Below the pieces are notes generated by a model, which was given only the letters and a program-made list of their open reading frames with translations, was not told where the DNA came from and ran no database searches. This document shows positions 1-13,700 of a DNA stretch of 64,000 nt, piece after piece. A program made the translations under genes and the position numbers. Every line of letters starts with the position of its first letter. Within the stretch, counting starts at the first letter, position 1. This DNA comes from Strongylocentrotus droebachiensis (lineage: Eukaryota > Echinodermata > Echinoidea > Camarodonta > Strongylocentrotidae): contig JAVYIG010007856.1 of assembly GCA_035222895.1 (NCBI GenBank), forward strand, positions 1 through 64,000. Direction: 5' to 3'.

Positions 1-334
1 CTTCGTGGCTATAATGATCATTAAATGTCAAAGTTCTAAACTAGATAATAAGGGCTGCAGCCCACGATACCTATATAAACATTAATGACGTGGGAGTATA
101 ACCTGATTGTGAACATTCTGAAGGAAGCATGAAGATTATCAGGGTGAGTTTTATTTTCCCCGCATGGAATAGCTTTATAACAACAAGTTCATAGCATCAG
201 CAAAATAACTAACATCTCCTTCTTATAATAATGCTATCAAGATGTGGATAACAATTATTATGCTTTAAGAATAAACAAAGTAGACATACTGTATAGGCCT
301 ATTCCTTTTCATAGAATGGTGACAATGGGTTACT

Positions 335-560
335 GATTATGATGATGATGATGATGATGATGATAATAATATCAATGATAATAATAATGTTGATAATAAT
401 AATGATAATAATAATGATAATTAAATCAATGATGATAATAATAATGAATAATAAATAATAGTGATTATGATAATGATGATGATAATAATAATAATTATAA
501 TAATATTAATGAAACAAAAGAATTATATAAATGTTAATAACGATAATGATTATAATGATG
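335..560. repeat. ATG/AAT-rich microsatellite
   Basis: A run of ATG trinucleotides grades into interrupted (AAT/GAT)n repeats for about 225 bases. It is a simple-sequence decay product with no coding potential. Confidence 0.85.
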
Positions 561-635
561 ATAAATAAGTATTGATCATTCCTAGACCACGAGAATATTA
601 ATTACTGTAATCCGGGAGCCTCCTAACAGCAACAA

Positions 636-700
636 GGTGATGGGGGCGGGCCAGGGGCGGGCGGCGATAAAAGAGCGTCGCGTCGTGTCTGTCAGCTTAC
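636..700 (+). promoter_or_regulatory. GC-box pair with TATA-like element (tentative)
   Basis: Two GGGGCGGGC-type Sp1 boxes lie a few bases apart. They are followed by GATAAAAG and a CpG-rich stretch, in otherwise AT-rich DNA. This resembles a core promoter, but no transcript or first exon can be tied to it. The next gene start is 4 kb downstream and has its own candidate promoter. It may be a fragment of a repeat. Confidence 0.2.
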
Positions 701-1424
701 GCAAGCGCTTCGGATCCAGGGGGGGAGGGGGGCACGTGCCAACAACAACTGTTTAAAATCCCCCCCCCCCCCCCTCCACTGAACGAATTTGCGACCGGCG
801 CGATTTTCAAATATTCTGCTCTTACACCTCCCCCCCCCCCCCCCCCTCTTCCCACCGCTTATTCAGCGGCTGGCTGAGTCGTTGCGATTTTTTTTTTGGG
901 GGGGGAGGGGATCACAACAAAAAATGTGCTCTTAGATATTATAGTTTACTAAATATATCAATTAGTACGCGCCGTTCTCGGCAAAAATTTGTATCAACTT
1001 ATTCTTTCACATGATTGGTAATAAGAGCTTCCATTTCATTTTTTGAAAGGAGGGCGTTTCCAAAACTGGTATTTACCTTTAATAATAGGCCTACCATCTT
1101 AGCCTGTATTTTCTTTATGATTTTCATCTTTTCAAATTGTAGGCTTAAGTAATAGAGGATTCTTTAAAAAGATAAAGATAAAGCTCACAAACGTACAAAA
1201 CGTATACAAATATTGGGAACATCATTCTGTCCGGCCGGACACTGATAAGATTTTCTCTTCAAACGCAATTTTCTACTTGGGAGAGGAGTAATTTACAATT
1301 AGCCTTTATTTTCTAGTTTATTAACACTAAAAAAATGAATGTAGGCCAAGTATATTAGGCTCAAGAGTAATTTTTAAGAGGGAATTGGGGTATATATAGG
1401 CCTACTCCCTCAAAAGGCGACGCT

Positions 1425-2330
1425 CCGGGGGGGGGGGGGGGCGCTTTTTAAGTACCCACAAATGCCCCTTTTTACATAGGGAAAGCGCCCCTTTAAATTT
1501 GTAAGAAGTGCCCTTTGTTACCTGGGGAAACTGCCCCTTTACTTTGACAAGTGCCCCTACTACTTTGTAAAAGCGCCCTTTCCGTTTTCACCTCTGATAA
1601 GTGCCCTTTTTATTTTAACACGTGCACATTTTCCTTCGACAAGTTCCCATTCTCCTTTGCAATAAGTGTCAATTTTCCATTTCATAAGTGCCCTTTTTAA
1701 TCTCTGAAACATGCCCTATACAAACCTGAGAGGCGCCCCTTTTTACTTTTACAAGTACCTCATTCCTTTCTAAGAAGTGTCCCTTCCTCTTTTAATGCCT
1801 ATACCGCTTTATCTTAGATAAGCGCGCCAGTCTATTCGCACATTATTTTGCCCCTTATCCTTTCCAATAATCGCCCCTTTTCCTTATGATATGTGCCCCC
1901 ATTAAAAAATAAAGAGACCCTTGCCCTTCTCGTAAATGCCCCTTTCACCTATGAAAAGTGTCACTTCTAAGTTGCGATAAGTGCCCCTTTTCACCTCTGA
2001 TAATTTCCTTTTTAAGAATGATACCCGCCCCTTTCCTTTCTAGTAAAGGACGTATCTTTTTTTTAAATGTTTTTTTTCACCTTTTATAAAATAATGCCCC
2101 TTATCAACATTTAATGTGTGCCCCTTTTTCGTCGACAAATGCCTATTTCCCATTCTCATAAGTGCCCTTTTTAGTCCCTGAGAGTAATTCTTTTCAGGAG
2201 TAAGAAGTGCCACATTTAACCCCTGATAATTACCCTATGTAATAAGTGTCATATCCCTTTCGATACGTGTCCCCTTTTCCTCTCATCATCCAACGTGCCC
2301 CTAATATAAGTCGACTACTAAGAGCAATTC
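1425..2330. repeat. Degenerate GTGCCCCTTTT minisatellite array
   Basis: Roughly thirty diverged units of about 26-32 bases each carry the core (A)AGTGCCCCTTTT followed by a variable T/C-rich filler such as ACCTCTGAT. Isolated relatives recur near 2730-2765 and around 3720-3770. No unit is exact, the array contains stops in every frame, and no flanking transposase is visible. It looks like an old tandem array. Confidence 0.7.
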
Positions 2331-4498
2331 CCCGCCCCCTCCCCCCCCCCCCCCAAAAAAAAAAAAAAAAAAACACACGCTCGCTCGCATACATAGATGA
2401 AATAATTATGTTACTATTGAAAGTTTTTTTTCTTCAGTCTTTCGTTATGAGAATGTGTTTATAAACCTATCAAGATAAAGTTTTTTCCTTTTTCGCACTG
2501 GCGACCTGACAAATCTTAAAAATTATCCTTGCTCGCTTCGCTCGCTCGCAAATGATTATTCAGACCATCACACCCAACTGCAAGGTATGATGCTGAAGCA
2601 ATATCTTGTATTTAGTATACAGAGAAACAAATATTGAATTATCATTACTTATAATGTAATCGCAATGTAGGGGTATATACCAATATAATGTTTTAAAGAT
2701 GGTATCTTTTCGCTTTGAGATTTCCCTTTATAGGTGCCCTTTTTCCAGAAAGTGCCCTTTTTTGTTGGTCTCCCCCCCCACGTTGGAAATCGCTCCGCCG
2801 CCCCTGACTGCCCTTCTATGAGTTCAAATAACAAAAGAGAGGAGAATTAAGTTAAAACGGGATTGAAAAAAAGAGAGAGAGAATGACGCGTCCATTTTTA
2901 CCACCCTCGTATCACTCAATTGCCTTGCTCTCGGCGCCTTTCATCCGCATAGTAAGTCATGTGCAATCCCCATGATACAATAAGTGAACACCCCCCCCCC
3001 CCCGCCCCACCCCCCCCCCCCCCTCCACAGTGGCTTGAAAACACGTTACGCCACGGAGCGCCGTTTCGATATTATGTGTTTACTAACACCATAGACGTAA
3101 TACCCTCGAGTGTCATTTTTACATTTTTTAAATTATGAGTTATCAGGTATCGGGAATTTGTCTGTTATAGTGTTACATGCTCTACCGGAAAGATAAATAG
3201 TCGCTATGTTCGTGTTTTATCATATTTTCTTGACCTCAACTCAGAGATGAATAATTATTTTACCTCAATTTTAGTATGCAAAAGATAACATGAAATAGCA
3301 TAAAAGCACAATAGAGTTGCATTTTTTAATACTTTAAGTTTCGTCAATCTTGATATTTCAAGTGAGAATAAGGGTTTTGACATAATGTAGGCTACAGGGA
3401 ATATTCAGAAAACAGTTTAATATGTTGAAAAATCAGTCAAAATTAAAAGCAACAGGAAACCAAGATTATTATGGATGGCGACAATGATGTGGAATGTATT
3501 TGATACCACTTCTCTACAGAATCATTGGGTCTATAGTTATGGGGGGATGGGTACAGCAGGGGGCACGTGCCCCTCGGAGTCAGTGAAAAAAAGCCAAAGC
3601 AGAGAAACAAGCGAAAAAGAAAGGGAGAGAGAAAAGGATGTGAAAATCCGGATGTTTGGGACCCCATCCCACACCACCCCCTAATCAATGAACTTGTTAA
3701 CACGTATTTCATGACAAGGAGGTAACTCCCCCCTGCTCCCCATCACAGGCCCTATAAGCGCCCCTTCAATAGCTGGGCGCACGATACAATCTAAACACCA
3801 CCCCCCCCTGCACTGAATGAGAGTCTACTTTGTGAATTATACATTTTCTTTACTTCGACATGTTAATCAGAATGAAATCTAAATATAGGGCTATACCTAT
3901 GATCATAAATTCATAACTGATTTTATCCGTGACAAGATATACTGAACAAAATATAAGCCATATCATCGAGTGACTGATATTTGAAGATCAACAGTGCTCA
4001 TAGAAACCGAAGAGGGTAGTGAGAGATCGGATTATGTTGGGTCTCAAATTATTCTTACCACTTTGACTCCAATTACTGTCCATTACATTGTTAATGCAAT
4101 TTGATTATATGTGACATGGCACAGTTTAAAGCTTTACGGCTTATTTTATTCCCATTTGAATTGGGAAAATACATGAAAAAAACAAAAAAACATCTTCTGT
4201 CGTAAGAACTAGTACGCATTTTGTTTTTCCCTTGATTATTTTATGATAGACCTACAGCAAGGTTATTCACAGATATGAAAAGCCCAACTTGATTTTTGGT
4301 TTTTTAGACTCCCTTTTTGTAAGTTCTTTCGAAAACATGCAGTTTGAATGCACACCCAATTGTAGTAGTGCAGCTTTAAATCACTGTGCTAACGCCTTCT
4401 CTCCATTGAAATAACGTGTTGGCCTATAGGTGCTACACGTCTGTCGCACATCTATTGTAAACTGTTGTACAGTCAATGACGGAATATACAAGCCGCCG

Positions 4499-4530
4499 TA
4501 TAAAATGCATGCAATCGCAATCGACCAATG
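4499..4530 (+). promoter_or_regulatory. Candidate ANP32 core promoter (TATAAAAT and CCAAT)
   Basis: TATAAAAT occurs at 4499-4506 and GACCAATG follows at about 4521, inside the most CpG-rich stretch of the neighbourhood (4480-4700). It lies about 250 bases upstream of the chosen ANP32 start codon, so a short single-exon 5' leader would fit. The support is positional and motif-based only. Confidence 0.35.
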
Positions 4531-4752
4531 CGCGGCAGCCGCTTAGCCAAATCAAGGAGTTGCTAGCAATACAACGGCGCGGCGTGTATACGTTGAGCAT
4601 ATACCAGCACGCTGTGTATACTGCACTGATCGAGGTACCCGCGGCTAAACTTAGCGCTACATCGCTGCTGCCCAACCAACTAGCGCACCGTACCCGCCGA
4701 CAATCCGAAAGTGCTGCGAGTACTTTTGAAGAGCATGACCACAGTACCCACG

Positions 4753-7700
4753 ATGGATCGGAGAATTGAGCTGGAGTTACGTGGTGCGGATCCGCAGAAG
4801 GTAATTTTCATTATTCGAGTATTATCCGTAATATTCTTAGTGTCATTCTCGTTTGTGGACTGTTGTTTTGGTCATTTCATGTTGTCAAAAATTGTGTTTC
4901 AGTTGCATGGGGACGCTGCCATTTTTGTTCCATCTCGTACGTCGGAACACGATTCTGTGCCCCGAATTTCATATTATTCAAAACATTTTTAAAACTTCAC
5001 ACCAGTATAGTTCTCTTATTGTAATATCATGAAAATGTATTCCATATAATGTTCAAGCCTAAAACCTGTTAGATACCTTACAAATTGCTCCTAAAGCTAA
5101 CCATGTCGTATTCGAAAATGATAGTCGTTGTCCAAGTTTGACTTTGATGCCATTGCGATGAACGGTTTGTGTATTGCCATACAGTGCACATGTGACTACT
5201 GCATAGAAGCCGAGATGCGGACACAGTATAGCGTAGCACGTTGAGTTGTGTGTAAAACTTTTGAAATTCAAAGTCGACGCGAATTCGCGCCACACATAAA
5301 GACGGCTTCTCGGCTAGTCATTTTGTACAATAATTTCTTACTGGATGATCGTGCGTGTTGAGACGAACAATGAACCTGAGGCAGTGTTATAATACAGCCT
5401 GTAGAATTAGAGCACACAAGTGCAATTTAGAGTTTAGTGTTCATGTTTTATTCTGTGTTTATGTCGGCCAACTGCAACTGAGTGTCAACTTGGACGAGTT
5501 CAGACTTCAGAGGGTCTATGCCAGTTGAAACTAGACTACTCACATGACTGATGGGGTTTCTCTAGCTCAGCCTCTAGCTAGCTGTGTTATTGTTTTGTTT
5601 CTATTTTGTCAGTAAGACACTGGTACTGAGCAATTGTAATAGTACATTTGGTAATACAGACCTCTTGATGTGAGGTCGTTGTGTAGCCATTGAAGGAAAG
5701 CAAAATCAACAACAAAGTCAAAGAGAAAAAATAACAACAAACAACAACATACAAGTTATTAGTACAACAAGACAAAACTAATAACAGCAGAAATATTAAC
5801 AACAGAATGAGAAAAAAAACTTATGCACCCTCCAAAAAAGCTGAACAAAACAACAAAAATGTAACAGTGAGCAATGTAATATTTATAGTGGAAACCTAAA
5901 CTTAGCGCGTGTTGCAAAAGAACAAATAGTTATAGATCTAGGGGTAATAAGTAATACCTATACCATATTGAGCAAAAAAAAGTCGTATTACAACTCTGAA
6001 CAAAATAGTTTTCACACTGTAAAATGTAAGAAAATGGGAGAATTTTTTTTAGATGTGGAGGAAGTTTGTATGAAAATTTGATTAGATCTAAGGCTGAACA
6101 TGAAACATGAAAGTTGAAGAATTTTAAAAGCTGATCAAAAATTTATCAAACACAAACAGTTGGGGAGGGGCTCTGGAAAATCTACACTTAGGCTACCCCT
6201 TATTTAAGAGGCATACCCGAGTGGATTTCACCCAATCGTGGCAATAATTATTAATTTAATGTGAGCTGAATGGTTAAGAGGGGGCATGAGCACAACCTTT
6301 CATGTGGGCAGGCATTTCCTAGGGTTTAGCTGGTTTCACGATGAAGAAAATAGGAAGTAGGCAGGCAGTGTGAAAATAATAATTTATGGTAACTGCTTTT
6401 ACAGTGTGTTAGGCTATTGTGTTCATACCTATTGACAAAACTCATAAACACAGAGGTACAGAAACAAGGAATATTTCCTTCCTCTACAAATCAAGGACAA
6501 ATCAAAATATTCGTATAATAATGATGAATATAAGACTAAATGGGACTCTTTATTATTTACACGGGGGGGGGGGGGCACTAATTCAATATATTTTTCCCCT
6601 TTTAGCAGGGAACTAATGTCTCACCGAAGAAAAATAATAATAAGACCCTATTTAAATAATTTCCATCAAATTAATAGAAAGAATTAAAAAATGAATTATC
6701 TTTGGCTCTGACTAATTTACTTTTTTTTAGGTAGAAACTTCTAAGTTCTAATTACCAGATTACTAGTAGTTGTCAATTGCCATTGCATAAAGGATGCCAT
6801 TCACTAGTTTCAAGCTGCATTTCATAAATGTTACTGAACTTGATTCTCAGTTTGTTTTACTTTCGTGGGTGAGATAATTTGTATCCCTGTCCCAATTTTT
6901 GTTAGTGAACAGTTGAGGGTACTAAGTCTTGTCAAATTTGTTTGTTTTGACAAATCTTTGTTACATGTGAGATTGATAACTTAATGTATCAGGTGTAAAA
7001 AACTACATTTTTAGTTGTATTTAACTTCTTCTTTTGTCACATGTTTTATGTAATTTGTAACTATGTAAACTGCTAGTAGAGAAAAGAATCAATATACAAA
7101 AATATACATTGTAATAATATATCATATCACATGTTTTATGTTATTTGTAATTATGTAAACTGGTAATAGAGAAAAGAATCAACATACATAATTGTAATAA
7201 TAGATCATATCATTCTTACAGAGACCTCAATTTGTGTATTTTAAGTTTTTGTATACTGTGAAGAACTTTGTAACTGAGTTCATCTTTTTTCCTATCAAGA
7301 ATGCAACAGTAAAAGAACCTAAATGGGCAAAAAGAGAAATACAGCTCGTTCATGGTGCCCTACACCAAATGTCACAATCCTATTCCCTAGTCAGTGCTCA
7401 TTATTAACACTAAACAGGCTCCCGAGGCACATATGGTAGACACCCAAAATCTAAGTCCACCCCCCCCCCCCCAATTTTGTATTTTTTTACATGGGGCTCG
7501 TACATACGGACTGTAAAAAGTTAAATCAGGACCCCCTTTGTTTGTGATGCGTTGAGTTTGTGTGGACTGTAGAGCCTTGTTCTAGTCCTTGTTCACTAAA
7601 GAAATTGTCACAAATTAATTCATAAAATTAATTGGGTTATGAAAATATAATAAAAAATGGATGCATAATTAAATACTTTCAATCTTTATAATTACTGTAG

Positions 7701-10700
7701 TTTTGCAGGAAGATGAGGTTGCACGTGAAAGTATTGTTTACCAGTGGACTAACTCCACCCACTAACTGTAATCAAGGTTTAAATGCGGACTCAATTTTGC
7801 CAGCTTTTATGTATTTTATTGTATTATGGCCAAATCATTTGAATTGCTAATTCCACTCCATTAAAGCTCCACTGTACTACTTGTAGCTACTTGCTCCTCT
7901 ATATAGAAAACAATACCTAAGCCATGCCTGTTGGTCCCCCAATGATCCTCTTTTTCTTATGTGAATTGAGAGCCAGGATGATGAGATAGCAACCTGTCAG
8001 TGACCTCGCTGGGTGGTCTTATTATCCCCCCCCCCCCCCCCCGCCAGGCCAAAGTAGTACAGACAGGCTTTAAGTTCTTGCCACTAAGTGTTATGAGTTC
8101 AATTTTAAGCAGTTTCACATTCTATACTTGTTGTTTTTTGTTTATGTGACAGGTGACCGATCTGATGCTTGATAACTGTAACAGTGGAGGGATGATTGAG
8201 GGACTCACAGATGACTTCGTCAGTTTGGAAAGATTAAGCATGATCAACACAAAACTCACAAGTCTAAAGAATTTCCCAAAGCTTCCAAAACTTCAAAGGG
8301 TAAGTTTTAAACAAGTTTTACAGTGGTATTTTCCCCTCAAAGTTAAGGTTTAAGAACAAACTGAAATCCATTTTTTTTTAAAATCTTGTACATGTATTTC
8401 TAACTTCTGAATATACATTTATTAATTGATTGCAGTTGTAAGTTGTGAGATAGTATGAGATGTAGATAAATGATACAAAACCCAGAGCAAAACAAAATAT
8501 TTGTTTTACCCTGGCTCAGTCATTAAAAAAAAATTGATAAGGAGGTCATGGAAGGACTCTTAAATGTTTTTAGAATGTCTGTAGTTATTATTATTTGTTA
8601 AATTCTTTTTACAAATGCCTGGATGATGGTTAATTTTTCAATGGTTATAAAATTGTACATTGTATTAATGATTTATTGTTTTTCTCTTTATTGTAGTTGG
8701 AATTAAGCGATAATGCAATCCGAATGGGCTTAGATGTTCTTACAAGATGTCCGAACCTCACGCACCTAAACCTGAGTAACAACAAAATATCAACAATTGA
8801 AGCATTAGAACCATTGGTGAGTACAGCGGGTCTCTGCCAAGTGCAGCTGTTTTTGTGTGTTGGTGTGTTGTGAAGGTACTAGTCAAGTCTGAGTAACTGC
8901 TGAGGTAACCAAATTCAGGTTTTACAAAGATTCATTATTTGAAATCACCCATTCACCCATATAGGCTTCTGATCTTCATAATTATTTTGTAATTTTTTTA
9001 TTTTTTTTTTGTGATTGTAGTATTCATATTTATAAATATTACAATCAAAGCAGACTCATCACTAAGTTTATCACTAGCCAATTCTTGATCAATAGAATTT
9101 ATTAAAAAAATGATGATAATAAGAATAAGTCAAAGGCTGTTAGCAGTGAATTTGAATTACAACATGTCTATGAGAACAATTACTATCAGACAAGAAATGT
9201 ATTTCATGAGTGGTTGAGAACTTGGCAAAAGTTTAATGCTGCAAAATAATTGAATCACCACATCAAATTTTGCTACAAGCACAAGTTAATTCTCTCAAAA
9301 TTTGATAATCCAATGTCCACGAAAAAATCTGGTTTTACCTAACAGATATGACTTGAAATTGAATATTGATAGTAATATTGGATATTTATATAGCGCACAT
9401 ATCCACCCTGCAAGGTGCTCAAAGTGCTCCAATATTACCCCGGCTCTGCTACGCTACCGATTTCAGTGCTCGCAGCATTCAAGGAATTCCTTCCTACCGG
9501 TACCCATTTACTTCACCTGGGTGGAGTGTGGCAAATGTAGATCAATGTAGATCAATCTCCCAAATGTAACTTGCATTTGTCCATTGTACCTTCCTGCCAG
9601 TCCTGCTGTGTATTTTAACCTGAATGTTGAATGTCTGTCCTTTGAATTGCAGAAAGAGTTACCAAAGCTTACATACCTAGACCTATTCCGCAATGATGTC
9701 ACACGCCTAAATAACTACAGAGAAGAAACATTCAAGATGCTGAAGACCCTCAAGAGCTTAGACGGGTTCAAAGGGTCAAGTGGAGAAGTAGCGGACAATT
9801 CAAGTCCTTCAGAAGATGAGGATGAAGATGGTTAGTAGTTACTTTCTCTAAATTTTCATTTTTGAAACAGTGTTAAGAAGAACTCCTCCTCCTCCTCCTC
9901 CTCCTCCTCCTCCTCCTCCTCCTCCTCCTTATCCTTCTCTTCCTCTTTCTCCTCCTCCTACCCCTCCTCCTTCTTCTTCTTCTCCTCCTTCTTCTTCTAC
10001 TCCATCTTCTTTTCCTTCTCTTTCTTCTTCCTGTGCCTGGGAAGGGAAAATCGAGCCCAATCGCTGTGACCCTCAGTGCCTCCTCCCAGTATAACTAATG
10101 TGGATGAGCAGGGGGGCGATTCACAAAGACTAATATCGACTTTAAGTTGGACTTAACTAAGGCAGGCCATTCATGCCACTGGTTGCTCTCACCATTGGTC
10201 TCTCAATTATGATCTTTGGATAACATTTTTTCCTTCATTAATGAATTATCAAAAAATGTAAATTCTGTAGATTTGTGACCATGATTTGTACGTCTCTTGA
10301 GAGACCAATGCCAGTAAATGTTGAGAGCAAACAGTGGCATGAACGGCCTGCCATAGTTAAGTCTAACTTAAAGGTAAAGACCAGTATTGGCAACGCCCCA
10401 ATTTCAAAAAATGAAATGGAAGCTCTCATTACCAATCATGTGAAAGAATATGTTTTGACTAATACATGATGATAAAAAATTTGCCGGGAAACCGCCCACT
10501 AATTCATATATTTGGTAAATTTATTTCTCTCATGGTCTGGTGAGAGAGATAGGGTAGTCCCATATACATCTTTCTGTGTATAGTGCTTGTAACTTTACGA
10601 AGAATGAGCCAAATTTCTTATCATTTTGATGATTCCAGAACCTTGCAGATGCTAGATGCTAGATGATCGACCTTTTCTGATCGATTCCACAACGTTTCTT

Positions 10701-13700
10701 TCACAATGCAATCGCATGACCATTACTGGTCTTTACCTTTAAAGTCGATCTTAGTCTTTGTGAAACACCCCCCTGGTGCTCCTCTACACTAAAGCCATTG
10801 CTCCTGTTCTTTAACAAAGAGTGCAGTGGGTTCTCAATGTGCGAAGATGGTGACCAACCTCCACACAGGGCCTCCATTTAACATCTTATACACGGGACAG
10901 AGTCTTTTCCACTATAACTAGCCTGTGTGTCTATAAAATAGGTAGGGTGGGGCACATTAACACTCAATGCCTGTTTCAGTCATTTGCCGGGACTGGACTA
11001 AAACCCATGTTCTTTGGTTTGTAAGTAAGATGCTTTACCGACTGTGCCAACTCGCCTTCTTAAGTTTAGTTGAAGACCTGAAGGTATGAATTATATTAGG
11101 ACTGTCATAAACAATTGCTCTTAGAGAAGATACTAGAGTTAGCCAGTGTATATTTGTGCTGTAAGTCAGTAACAATACAGGCATTTACTTTTAAAATACG
11201 ACACATCAGATAATCTGACCGAAGTAGAAAAATACTGGGAAATAGTTTTTGAAATGTTTTCAGAAAGTACCAGTACCAGAGCTTTTCAAGTGGCACAAGT
11301 GTAAAACAAGACTTTTCAAGTAATGTGGAAGTGCATCAGGTAGATTGGCTTTGTGGTTTCAGGACCCGACATACTTGTAGAATATGTTACCAATTTTCTC
11401 TGTACCGTTGTCAGGCATACATTACCATATGAGATTTGTGTTGGATATGACCTGTAATTACAGTAGGAAGATATTTCTGGACTGCTTGAGCACCTTGGCA
11501 TGGAAGTTGGTGTTCACCTATGCTTCGATTTGAACCCCCCCCCCCCTCCCCCTTCACGAAAAAACTATAAACAAAACCAATTTCCCCAAAAGCCAAGTTA
11601 GAATAGGGTCAGGCTTGGGTAATTGAACTAATGCACAGTATGGTATATATGTGTTGGAGCTGTGCAGTATGAATTCATAGTTTATTTCATTTCTGTCTAT
11701 CTTTTACCCCCAAAGTAGGAACAGATAATGATGATGATGATGAAGATGAGGAGGAAGAAGACGAAGACGATGACGAGGATGATGCTGTTGTAGTGGAAGA
11801 TATTGACTCAGATGAAGATTCAGGTAAATTCTATATTCTGATAAAACTTACAAAGACACAAGAATAAGGGCTTGGTCAGATCTGAGTAGAAATGACAATG
11901 ATAAACTATGCATGATGTAATTTAAGAAAAGTTGCCACACCTGGGCCTCATTTCTCAAAACTTGTCATCCGTGACAAATGACAACTTTTGTTATAAGCTA
12001 GTGAAATCCTTGCTTCTGATTGGTTATCAGCAGTTTTGTCAATGATTTTTGTATTTGTCATTGAAAAAAGGCTTTGTGAAATGGGTCCCAGAAGAGTAAA
12101 AATTGTGGTACTGTCAACCAAGCACGTTGGAAATTGCCCTAATGACTTCTTCTAACTTACCTCAAATCGAAGGAGTAAAATCATTGGCTCACAGATATAA
12201 TCGCTTCTGTCTGTCTAAGAAAATTGCTCACTCATTGATCCCACCTAGACAATGAAATTGTTGAGGGAGGCTCATTAGTAGAAAATTGTTGATGTCTGAC
12301 CTACAACAATGATTTACTATTCATTTCCTCCCATAAACACACGGGAGCGATGTGGAAATGAATTATATTTCTCATTAGTATTATCATTGTGTTTTAATCT
12401 CAAAACTTAAAAATATGAACCAACAGTTTTCCCCAATCTTAGTTGAATTGTAGAGGATGCATTTTTTCAATTCCAACTAACAGACTGAATGAAATGAAAT
12501 TTGTTACACTCCTTCCTTCACCTGTTTAATGGATCTAGAAATGAAGTCTTTGCCACTTATTAGTAGCAGAGTATTCTTATTCTACTGATTTTTAAATATT
12601 TTGTATTCATTTTCTTGAAGCAAGTAGAGATTGTGTTGGAACAGGTAGAATCCATTTGATGGCTGATGCCTGTCCAAACTCCAAAGGTTTTACAATCAAA
12701 ATTGATTCAATTGAAATTCAACATTTAGCTCTGAATTATTCCTGTTGGAGTACAGGACCTTTAAAACAAATCCACTTCAAGCAGGTCATATAATACTCTG
12801 GAACTAAATCCATTTATTCATTGTTCCTCAATAGATGATGACGATGATGATGATCCAAATCTTGATGACGATGAAGATGATGATGATGATGATCATGATG
12901 ATGATCTCGATGACGACGATGATGATGATGACGACGATGATGACGAGGATGATGAGGTAGAAGGGAGTGACAATATTGGCCTCAACTACTTACAAAAGTC
13001 AGACCTGGGGGTAAGAGCTGTTTTAAAAGTTTTCAACCTGAGCTCAAACCCCAATTGACTGTGGTTTTCTGATGGATCTGATCTTAGTTCTCACAATCTA
13101 TTACCAAAAAGACATACAGTTGTGTCTAAATTTTAACAAGGAGCATTCTGGCTTTATATCCACATTGATATATAAAAATATTTATTTTTGTATGGTAAAA
13201 TTATTCTCTGTTTTATGATCGACATTGAAATATTCATGTTATCCTGAAAGCCATTTTTATTTTGATTAATTATACAAATTTGAAATTTCACCTAGAGTAA
13301 TTTCTCATTAAATTAATTTGAATACTGTGCCCCAAATCCTAAATTCACACACTTCCAATTTGAAATTTGCTCTATCATATTCAGATTAGCCTTTTAAAAT
13401 TTATCAACTATTCGTGAGAAGTGAGGAGACATTACCATCCGAAAATCAGCTTCACCCTGCTTTTCTTGCACCCTAATCAAAGCTTTAACCGCACCCATAC
13501 TCTGCTTCTAGATAACACTAGATTATACTTAGTTACTAATCACTAACCCTTGCAAAAATGTGAGCATGTATCCTCTATTGAGTGCCAGAAGGGAGTTAAC
13601 TCTGCTTCACTACTGTCTCCCAGTAGATGATAAAGTAAATCAAAATTTGAATTGAATTCAGTTTCCACAAAACATGAAATAAAAGTGTACAAAATGATCA

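Larger units (their letters stand above)
1..4498. other. Repeat-rich upstream intergenic region, no gene seen
   Basis: No exon could be recognised on either strand. The stretch holds an ATG/AAT microsatellite near 335-560, a GC-rich patch with GC boxes near 636-700, several C/G homopolymers (around 761-776, 829-846, 1429-1441, 2340-2355 and 2991-3022), and a long degenerate minisatellite at about 1425-2330. Short open frames here are low-complexity or repeat shadows. Confidence 0.6.

Noticed and set aside
4433..4769. Opposed 80- and 97-codon frames before ANP32 exon 1
   Set aside because: They fall in the CpG-rich presumptive promoter and 5' leader. They are overlapping frames on opposite strands with no conserved motif.
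9870..10094. A proline-rich protein
   Set aside because: It is an intronic (CCT)n microsatellite read in frame.
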